Origin: a virus
Length of the DNA stretch: 26,011 bases
Reading direction: 5' to 3' (one strand)
Virus record (IMG/VR): IMGVR_UViG_3300020477_001143
Span: 1-26,011 of that record
Numbering within the stretch: position 1 is the stretch's first letter; the number at the start of each line of letters is the position of its first letter. A program made the translations under genes and the position numbers. Below the pieces are notes generated by a model. It saw nothing but the letters and a program-made list of their open reading frames with translations, was not told the DNA's origin and made no database searches. Of this stretch, positions 5,575 through 11,755 are shown piece after piece.

Positions 5575-6858
5575 ATGACAACAGCAGTAGCAATTGAAAC
5601 TCCAAAGCCTAAGGTTAAAAATAAAGCAGCACAAACTAGAAAATCTTACGATAGAATTATTCGGTCTACCCATGAAAAATTAGAAACCAAGAATAAGATG
5701 GGTCAGACCCACACAGACGCGAATGATTTTTTCTATCGTGCAGAAAGAACTAAAAAGTTTTTTACAGGTAGTGAAGTAATACAGGCGGCAATTAAAGTAG
5801 CACATTGTGATATGTCTATTGCATATCCTATTACACCTCAATCTGAAGCAGCCTCATTAATTGGTGAGTTGTATGCAGAGGGATATGTTGGAGAATATTT
5901 TCGAGGTGAAAGTGAGTTTGCGGTAATGAGTCAATGTGCTGGTGCGGCATTTGGTGGCTCAAGAGTATTTACTACTACTGCTGGTCCTGGTACAATGAGA
6001 GCAATGGAAAATTTTCCAATGTGGGCAGGTTCACGTTTACCAATTCAAGTATGTGTGACTTGTCGAGGAATTAATTCTCCTCTTAGTATTCAACCTGATA
6101 CATTGGAAATCCATTATCTATTAGAAACGGGAATGTTGATATGGCATGCTGAAACAGCACAAGACCTGTATGATTTTATTCTTAAAGGATTTATTGTTGC
6201 AGAGCAACCAGATGTTCATGTTCCTATAGCAGTATGTTGTGATGGGTTCTTTGTTACTCATACAAAAGATACTGTTGAATTAGTTCCAGATGATTTGTGT
6301 TTGACTCCGTATGACCCATATCAAAATCCTCAACCTGTTATGGATATGGAATCAGCTCCAGTAAGAATGATGCGAGACCCGTTTGTTATGAAATCGAATT
6401 ATATTCATTATGCAACTCAAGCATCCTGGCAACAAGAAATTCATGCAGCTGTAGAACGATCAAGAAAACATACCATTCCTTTATTGGATGGATTGATTGA
6501 TGTTGAAAATCCTGGTAGAGATATTATGATTGCTTGTTCTGGTACTGCTGTATCTCAATCAAGAGAAGCAATTCGTTTATTGGAATTGGAGGGAATTGAG
6601 GTTGGACTAGTAAAGATTAAAACAATTAGACCATTTCCATTTAAAGAAGTCAGAGCAGCACTGGAACATGCTAAAAACATTTTTGTTCCAGAGTTTAATA
6701 TTAAGGGATGGTTAGCACGAGAAATTTGTGCTATACTTCCAAATAGTGATAATGTCTATAAAGGACCTCATGTTGCTGGTGGAATGACAATGCCATCCGA
6801 GGTTATTGTAGATGAAATGAAAAAAGTTTTGGGAATGAAAGTAGAGGCCCGATTATAA
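5575..6858 (+). CDS. porA: 2-oxoacid (pyruvate):ferredoxin oxidoreductase, alpha subunit
   Basis: 427 residues. This is the alpha subunit of a multi-subunit POR/KOR enzyme, carrying the substrate-binding transketolase-like domain. The family signature AYPITPQSE is at 83-91, the conserved glutamate region is RGESEFAVMSQ (110-120), and GGSRVFTTTAGPG at 127-139 follows. The C-terminal transketolase-like domain spans about 315-380 (DIMIACSGTAVSQSREAI, then TIRPFP). It lacks the ~200-residue gamma domain that is fused in two-subunit enzymes, so it needs a separate gamma subunit, and none is in the window. About 60 residues precede the domain, with a basic start (PKPKVKNKAAQTRKSYDR). The substrate loop reads INSPLSIQPDTLEIH rather than the common pyruvate-enzyme form, so substrate choice is open. 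Full length and intact. Confidence 0.93.
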   Translation: MTTAVAIETPKPKVKNKAAQTRKSYDRIIRSTHEKLETKNKMGQTHTDANDFFYRAERTKKFFTGSEVIQAAIKVAHCDMSIAYPITPQSEAASLIGELYAEGYVGEYFRGESEFAVMSQCAGAAFGGSRVFTTTAGPGTMRAMENFPMWAGSRLPIQVCVTCRGINSPLSIQPDTLEIHYLLETGMLIWHAETAQDLYDFILKGFIVAEQPDVHVPIAVCCDGFFVTHTKDTVELVPDDLCLTPYDPYQNPQPVMDMESAPVRMMRDPFVMKSNYIHYATQASWQQEIHAAVERSRKHTIPLLDGLIDVENPGRDIMIACSGTAVSQSREAIRLLELEGIEVGLVKIKTIRPFPFKEVRAALEHAKNIFVPEFNIKGWLAREICAILPNSDNVYKGPHVAGGMTMPSEVIVDEMKKVLGMKVEARL

Positions 6859-6926
6859 CAATGAGGAGTGATGATGAGGTGGTATTAAAAGATTCCAAGA
6901 AGATTGGGATAAATTACAACAAGCTA

Positions 6927-6934
6927 TATAAATA
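6927..6934 (+). promoter_or_regulatory. T4-type late promoter box
   Basis: An exact TATAAATA, continuing ATATAA, lies in the 91-base gap after porA and 16 bases before the next ATG. The T4 late promoter -10 box is TATAAATA, read by a phage sigma/coactivator pair (gp55/gp33 in T4). The same extended form, TATAAATAATATA, recurs at 14756. The gap also holds a 15-codon frame without a start codon, IKRFQEDWDKLQQAI (6884-6931), which looks like a decayed copy of the MKTF-type tag. Confidence 0.65.
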
Positions 6935-6949
6935 ATATAAGAGGATACG

Positions 6950-7084
6950 ATGGCAGCACGAATCGAAGGAAGAAAAACAGAAACGATTAAGAAAGTTACT
7001 TCTATTGGACGAGGTAAACGAAGTTGTCCAAAGAATAAACATAAAAGACGATCTTGGAAACGATATAGAGGACAAGGAAGTTAA
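6950..7084 (+). CDS. small, very basic phage protein
   Basis: 44 residues starting MAARIEGRKTETIKK, with a C-terminal half of RPKNKHKRRSWK type (here SCPKNKHKRRSWKRYRGQGS). I recognise this KNKHKRRS...YRGQG tail from short basic proteins of T4-like marine phages. Nearly 40% of residues are Lys/Arg/His, so it could bind nucleic acid. A ribosome-binding site (AGAGGA) is six bases upstream and a late promoter box is 16 bases upstream of the start. The TAA overlaps the next ATG by one base. Confidence 0.78.
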   Translation: MAARIEGRKTETIKKVTSIGRGKRSCPKNKHKRRSWKRYRGQGS

Positions 7085-7512
7085 TGCCATCCTCAGTTGT
7101 CAAGTCATTTGCAAAGAGAACAGGTAAGTCTGTTGACCATGTTGAGAAAATCTGGAATGCTATTCGTGATTCTTTGATTTCAAATGGACACAAAGAAACA
7201 GATGATAATTTCTATCCAATGCTGGTAGGTGGATTAAAGAAGGCACTCAAATTAAAGGAGTCTACAATGTTGACGTATCAACAATTTATGGAAAAGATCA
7301 AGAAGGTAGTTCGTGGTGGGAAAGTAGTGAAGAAAGTAGATTGTCCACCTGGTAAGAAAGCAAAGGATGGAAAGTGTGTAGTTCAAACTGGTCAAGAAAA
7401 GATGGCACGAATAAAAGCTGCAAAGAAAGCAGCAAAGAGTAGGAAGGGTAAGTCTCAAGCAGGTGCAATTAGAAAGCGTAAACTTTCAATGAAGAAGTCG
7501 AAGAAACTCTAA
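7084..7512 (+). CDS. basic protein: small helical domain plus tag-like basic tail
   Basis: 142 residues in two parts. Residues 1-58 (SSVVKSFAKRTGKSVDHVEKIW ... NFYPMLVGGLKKAL) form a small helical domain I associate with marine T4-like phages. From residue 62 the sequence restarts with MLTYQQFMEKIKK, a capsid-targeting-like tag, then DCPPGKKAKDGKC and a strongly basic Ala/Lys tail ending SMKKSKKL. At that internal Met (ATG 7267) there is a perfect AAGGAG at 7255-7260 six bases upstream, so an 81-residue shorter product is likely made as well. The basic tail suggests DNA packing or binding. The TAA overlaps the next ATG by one base. Confidence 0.75.
   Translation: MPSSVVKSFAKRTGKSVDHVEKIWNAIRDSLISNGHKETDDNFYPMLVGGLKKALKLKESTMLTYQQFMEKIKKVVRGGKVVKKVDCPPGKKAKDGKCVVQTGQEKMARIKAAKKAAKSRKGKSQAGAIRKRKLSMKKSKKL
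7255..7260 (+). promoter_or_regulatory. internal Shine-Dalgarno for a nested in-frame start
   Basis: AAGGAG lies six bases before the in-frame ATG at 7267, inside the gene at 7084-7512. The nested product (7267-7512, 81 residues) would begin with the MLTYQQF tag, as the other tagged proteins do. Spacing and sequence equal the best gene starts of this window. Confidence 0.6.
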
Positions 7513-9191
7513 TGAAGAAAAAGAATTTAAAACAATTCCAAGAAGAAATTTCTTGTTTGCTTAAGGAAGCATTTAACTTCAGACCGGCAAATGAAAAAGA
7601 AATTAAAGCCAATCCTGCTATTCCAAAAGATTGGCAACCTTTTATAATTGACATATTTAAAATGTTTGGTGAAACTGTTGTTTTTCAGACAACAGGAAAA
7701 TTAAATAAAGAAGGTGAAATTTCTGGTGATGCACTTGCTGGCAAAATAAGACCTGATGAATGGTTTAAAATAAAAACTGGTAAAAGAAAAATTGGTAGTG
7801 GATTTAAGATAGAGTTTAATCCTAAAGGTACAAGTATGAAGTTGACCAAACAATATGGAGAGTGGGATTATTCAATTAATTTAGTTGCTGGTTTAGGTTC
7901 TGGTGTTAAAGGCCCAACAGGTGCTCAATGGGAGAGTTTAATAACACATCAATATAATGTTTTAAATAAAGAACCAGATGCAGATAAAAATGCAGCTAAA
8001 ATTGCAAATGAATTTTATCCAATTTACCATGAACCAGCACTTGCCTTAGCTAAAGCATTTAAAAAAGAATTAGGAATGTCAACAACAATGACACAGTTCG
8101 GTGCATCAACGGGGAAATTAAGTGCGTTATGGAAAAAACATGGTGGAACAAATGCTACACCAAAAACTGATATGTTTACAGATAATTATAATATTTCTTT
8201 GAAAAAAGCTGGTGGTTCGCAATATGCTTCTGGTACAGCAGGTGAAACACTTTCAACATTTCATGCAGCTTTAGAATATATGGGTGCAGATGGAAAGTCA
8301 AAAGCAAAAATAAAATCTATAATGAAAAGTATTAAAGATAATTTTGAGAAGATACAACTTGACATGGCAAAGGGTGAACTTGCAGATTTGGATGCTGGAA
8401 AAACAGTTGGGGGTAATATTAAAAAAGGTAGTAAAATATACAAGGGTGATAAAGCTTGGAGTAAAAAAGATCAAGATGAATTTAAAAAATTCAAAGATAC
8501 AGAGGAATTTCATAAAAGATTAAACGATCAAATTAAAAAAGATTTATCAGTTGAAAAAGAGCCTGAATTTAGGAAATGGTTTTTATTTGAAGCGATGTCT
8601 GGATTTAAAAAATTTGATGGTTCAAGATCAACATCTAGTATATGTGTTACTTTTGATCCAGATGACGGTACTGTTTCTACCATTGATGTTACAGAAGATG
8701 GTTCTTCTAAGAGTTTAACTGGTGATACACCAACTTTATCCAAAGAACTTATTAAGAAATCTGGACAAATAAAACTTTATTCTGCATTTAAATCGTCAGG
8801 AACAAGACCTTATTCTGTATTACGAGCTCATAAAGAACAAACAGGTGATATGTTGGTTGATTGTACTTTAGATAGTCTTATTAGAGATCAAATAATGTTA
8901 GATGAAGATGTTAAAAGTTTAGGATTGACTTTAACTGAAGAAATCATTGAGCTAGACGAAATTGCACTTTTAAAATCAGTTTATAGCAAAATGAAAAATA
9001 TTGGAAAAGATGCTAAAAAATGGATTGGTGGTTTCTTTAAAAAACTTATGGCACAAGTTAGTAAAGTATTAGCTAAAATTGAGAAATTAGGAAAAAGAAT
9101 GTTTGAAGGTCTATTTCAATTTTTAGGAATTGAAATAACAGATGCTTCTGTTTCAGTTCCTAGTGATATATCAGATTTTGTTAATAAATAA
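7512..9191 (+). CDS. large conserved phage protein, possible PD-(D/E)xK-like nuclease
   Basis: 559 residues. The N terminus (MKKKNLKQFQEEISCLLKEAF) resembles the capsid-targeting tag and contains LLKE|A, a good match to the T4 gp21 protease site (L/I)xE. The middle has WDYSINLVAGLGSGVKGPTGAQWES (about 115-140) and TPKTDMFTDNYNISLKKAGGSQ (217-238). In the latter, D220 and K231 of ISLKK could be the core of a PD-(D/E)xK nuclease fold, with Ser where Glu/Asp is usual. I recall the KTD...ISLKK.GGSQ pattern from marine phage proteins of unknown function. The C terminus (480-559) is helical with amphipathic Lys-rich segments. Its start overlaps the previous stop by one base. Enzymatic role uncertain. 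The gene itself is secure. Confidence 0.8.
   Translation: MKKKNLKQFQEEISCLLKEAFNFRPANEKEIKANPAIPKDWQPFIIDIFKMFGETVVFQTTGKLNKEGEISGDALAGKIRPDEWFKIKTGKRKIGSGFKIEFNPKGTSMKLTKQYGEWDYSINLVAGLGSGVKGPTGAQWESLITHQYNVLNKEPDADKNAAKIANEFYPIYHEPALALAKAFKKELGMSTTMTQFGASTGKLSALWKKHGGTNATPKTDMFTDNYNISLKKAGGSQYASGTAGETLSTFHAALEYMGADGKSKAKIKSIMKSIKDNFEKIQLDMAKGELADLDAGKTVGGNIKKGSKIYKGDKAWSKKDQDEFKKFKDTEEFHKRLNDQIKKDLSVEKEPEFRKWFLFEAMSGFKKFDGSRSTSSICVTFDPDDGTVSTIDVTEDGSSKSLTGDTPTLSKELIKKSGQIKLYSAFKSSGTRPYSVLRAHKEQTGDMLVDCTLDSLIRDQIMLDEDVKSLGLTLTEEIIELDEIALLKSVYSKMKNIGKDAKKWIGGFFKKLMAQVSKVLAKIEKLGKRMFEGLFQFLGIEITDASVSVPSDISDFVNK
9183..9190 (+). promoter_or_regulatory. possible late promoter box (AATAAATA)
   Basis: AATAAATA is one base from TATAAATA. 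It overlaps the stop of the previous gene and lies 18 bases before the ATG at 9209, with AGAGGA between them. The same variant occurs at 23013 in a similar place. Confidence 0.35.
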
Positions 9192-9208
9192 ATATTTAGA
9201 GGATTAAA

Positions 9209-9445
9209 ATGAAACGGTTTAAAAATTATATAGAAGATTATCGAATGTCAACGGTACCCAACTACCGTCCAGAAGGAACACCGGAGATGGGATGTAATGC
9301 CAGTTGTAAATGGTGGCGTCCCGGAACTGAAGACAATCCAGAGACAAACCATATCTGCGAACGATATGGTTTTAATTGTGATCCTGAATGGGTATGTGAT
9401 GGTTGGCAAAAAGCGGAAGCTTCCGTAGATGCACCTGGTGCGTAA
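9209..9445 (+). CDS. small Cys/Trp-rich protein with MKRF-type N terminus
   Basis: 78 residues beginning MKRFKNYIEDYR (tag variant). The core has five cysteines in the pattern C-x3-C (GCNASCKWW), then HIC, FNC and VCDGW. This resembles small Cys-rich modules of marine phages that read C..C...H.C..Y.F...P.YVCD.W, probably a metal-binding knuckle (zinc or Fe-S; undetermined). A ribosome-binding site (AGAGGA) is about ten bases upstream. It is the last gene before the tRNA-like element. Confidence 0.75.
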   Translation: MKRFKNYIEDYRMSTVPNYRPEGTPEMGCNASCKWWRPGTEDNPETNHICERYGFNCDPEWVCDGWQKAEASVDAPGA

Positions 9446-9452
9446 TCATTCT

Positions 9453-9522
9453 GGGGCATCATCTGGGAGTGACTGAATGTTGCACGTTCGGTTGGGTGGT
9501 TCGATTCCATCATGCTCCACCA
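9453..9522 (+). tRNA. tRNA-Ala(UGC)-like gene with shortened D arm
   Basis: Seventy bases fold as a tRNA. The acceptor stem is GGGGCAT (9453-9459) with ATGCTCC (9512-9518), including the G3:U70 wobble that marks alanine tRNAs. It is followed by A and an encoded CCA (9520-9522). The T arm is GGTGG/TTCGATT/CCATC (9495-9511). The anticodon arm is TGAAT/GTTGCAC/GTTCG (9474-9490), with U33 at 9480 and anticodon UGC at 9481-9483. Oddities: only 14 bases lie between the acceptor and anticodon stems (a canonical tRNA has about 19), so the D arm is either TCAT/GTGA sharing T9459 with the acceptor stem or a 2-bp stem. The anticodon stem has two G:U pairs, and position 32 is G. It may be a functional short tRNA, a decaying tRNA or a tRNA-like element. 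Confidence 0.6.
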
Positions 9523-9546
9523 AATATGAACGAGGGAAAAAAATAA

Positions 9547-9957
9547 ATGGCACTATCAAATATAGCACGAGTAAGAACAAGAAAATATTCAGATATAGAT
9601 TTGGATTTTACACCACATCCTGTTACTAAGGATCTTGTTGTTAAGACAAATGAAGAAGCAGTCAAACGAGCTGTTCGTAATTTGATTTCAACAAATGCGT
9701 TTGAACGTCCATTTCATTCTGATATAGGAGGAGATGTTCGAGCCTTATTATTTGAGAATGTCGATATATTTACTGCTTCAACACTTGAAACACGAATAAG
9801 ATTTCAATTAGAAAAATATGAACCTAGAGTAGAGACACTTAATATTAATGTTTTTCCAGATATTGATGCAAATGGATTTAATGTCACATTAGAATTTTTA
9901 ATCAAGAATCTTCCGAATCCAGTAACCGTAGAAGTTTTCTTAGAGAAATTAAGGTAA
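9547..9957 (+). CDS. baseplate wedge protein gp25-like
   Basis: 136 residues. T4 gp25 is the lysozyme-fold wedge protein that links to gp6 and gp53 at the inner baseplate and helps start sheath polymerisation. Family signs are the N-terminal DIDLDFTPHPVTKDLVVKTNEEAVKRAVRNLI, the central NAFERPFHSDIGGDVRALLFE, and the strictly conserved EPR motif in KYEPRVETL (about residues 100-108). Length is normal for the family (T4: 132). The gp6 gene follows after four bases, the standard T4-like order. Confidence 0.95.
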   Translation: MALSNIARVRTRKYSDIDLDFTPHPVTKDLVVKTNEEAVKRAVRNLISTNAFERPFHSDIGGDVRALLFENVDIFTASTLETRIRFQLEKYEPRVETLNINVFPDIDANGFNVTLEFLIKNLPNPVTVEVFLEKLR

Positions 9958-9961
9958 CGAT

Positions 9962-11755
9962 ATGCCAAAGCTATCAGCGACAGAATTAGATTTTGACCAA
10001 ATAAAAACAAACCTAAAAAGTTTTTTATCGACCCAATCTCAATTTCAAGATTATGATTTTGAAGGGTCGAGTATGGCAATCATACTTGACTTGCTTGCTT
10101 ACAATACACACTATATGGCATTGCAAGCAAACTTAACTGCAAATGAAATGTTTCTTGATAGTGCAACTCTAAGAGAATCTATTGTATCACTTGCAAAACA
10201 TTTAAACTATACACCTACATCAGCAACAGCTCCTCTTGCAAAAATTAATCTTACACTTGTACCTTCTGGAAATCCAAACTCTCTTAATATAGATAGAGGA
10301 ACAAAATTCACGACAACAGTTGATAATGTTAATTATACATTTATCAATGTTGAAACATATACTATTATTCCAGATTTGCAAGGAGTCTATTCGATTAATG
10401 ATGTTGAAATCAAAGAAGGAAAGTTATTAGATTTTTCTTATACAAAAGATTCAACAGATTCACAACAACGATTTCTTATTCCAAATAAAAATGTAGATAC
10501 ATCAACGATTGCTGTCACCGTTCAAACTTCATCGACTGATACGACTACTGAGGTATGGAATAAAGCTACTGAGACAACATTAATTGCAGGAACTGATAAA
10601 GTATATTGGATACAAGAAGTTGAAGACGAAAAATGGGAAGTATATTTTGGTGATGGTACAGTTGGTAAAGCATTAACTGATGGTAATATTGTTAAGATTG
10701 ATTATCTTGTTACAAAAGGAACATTAGCTAATCTTGCATCTACTTTTAAACAAGCAACAACAGTTGCAGGATTAACTTCTGATAAGGTAACAATTACAAC
10801 TTCACAGGTTGCTTCTAATGGTGCTTTAATTCAGTCAAAAGAAGATGTAGCATTTCTCGCACCAAAATTATATTCGACACAAGGTCGAGCTGTTACTACA
10901 ACTGATTATAAAAATATTTTATTAAAAGAACGAACTGATATTGATTCGATTACAATATGGGGTGGAGAAGATGCAGAACCTAAAGCATTTGGTACTGTTA
11001 ATATTGCAATCAAACCAAATAATGCTTCTATATATTCTACAGCTATCAAAGAAGATATTGTCAATCAACTTTTGAAGAAACGAGGAGTGGTATCAATTAC
11101 TCCAGTTATTGTTGATCCAATATACACTTATATGAATATTACAACAGCAGTAAATTATGACCCTGTTGTATTAACAACAACAAGTAGTGAATTACAATCT
11201 TCAGTTGAAACAACAGTTAAAAATTATTTTGTAAATACATTAAATAAATTTGATACTAAGTTTAGACATTCTGTAATGAGTGCAAATATTGATGCTACTG
11301 ATAAAGCAATTAGAAATAACAGTACCACAGTTACAATGGAGATGGAAGCAAATCCATTAATATATTCAACGAATTATACTCATACACTTGCTTTTAATAA
11401 TGCTATCGAAGAAGGTAGTCTTTCATCTTTAAGTTTTACTGATAAGGATGGAAATACTGCATTACTTGATGATAGTTCTGGTGCAATCCGTTCTTATAAA
11501 TTAGTAGGAACATCAAAAGTTTATATTAATTCTAATGTTGGAACTATTGATTATACAACAGGTAAAGTAGTTCTTACAAATTTCTTTGCATCAGCATTAG
11601 GAAATAATGAAGCAGGAACAGTTATGACTAAACTAATTGTAAGGGCTAAACCATCTGGTTTAGATTTATTACCAGTACGAGAACAATTATTAACATTAGA
11701 TACGACACGATACGGTTCTTTAATTATAACTATACTTGCTGAGTCAACAGAATAA
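9962..11755 (+). CDS. baseplate wedge protein gp6-like (baseplate J family)
   Basis: 597 residues. gp6 forms the ring joining baseplate wedges. The N-terminal region DFDQIKTNLKSFLSTQSQFQDYDFEGSSMAIILDLLAYNTHYMALQANLTANEMFLDSA is a hallmark of phage gp6/gpJ proteins. It is followed by a beta-rich middle with VYFGDGTVGKAL (about 223-234) and a C-terminal part with RTDIDSITIWGGEDAEP. Length is slightly below T4 gp6 (660). Placed directly after gp25. Its TAA overlaps the next ATG by one base. Confidence 0.93.
   Translation: MPKLSATELDFDQIKTNLKSFLSTQSQFQDYDFEGSSMAIILDLLAYNTHYMALQANLTANEMFLDSATLRESIVSLAKHLNYTPTSATAPLAKINLTLVPSGNPNSLNIDRGTKFTTTVDNVNYTFINVETYTIIPDLQGVYSINDVEIKEGKLLDFSYTKDSTDSQQRFLIPNKNVDTSTIAVTVQTSSTDTTTEVWNKATETTLIAGTDKVYWIQEVEDEKWEVYFGDGTVGKALTDGNIVKIDYLVTKGTLANLASTFKQATTVAGLTSDKVTITTSQVASNGALIQSKEDVAFLAPKLYSTQGRAVTTTDYKNILLKERTDIDSITIWGGEDAEPKAFGTVNIAIKPNNASIYSTAIKEDIVNQLLKKRGVVSITPVIVDPIYTYMNITTAVNYDPVVLTTTSSELQSSVETTVKNYFVNTLNKFDTKFRHSVMSANIDATDKAIRNNSTTVTMEMEANPLIYSTNYTHTLAFNNAIEEGSLSSLSFTDKDGNTALLDDSSGAIRSYKLVGTSKVYINSNVGTIDYTTGKVVLTNFFASALGNNEAGTVMTKLIVRAKPSGLDLLPVREQLLTLDTTRYGSLIITILAESTE

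Noticed and set aside
6861-6935. 24-codon frame between porA and the small basic gene
   Set aside because: It has no ribosome-binding site, ends inside the late promoter box, and its product (MRSDDEVVLKDSKK...) has no recognisable features.
9495-9522. Phage attachment site formed by a host tRNA 3' end
   Set aside because: The 5' acceptor strand and an anticodon arm are also present, and no integrase is in the window. A T4-like lytic lifestyle makes an att site unlikely, though not excluded.
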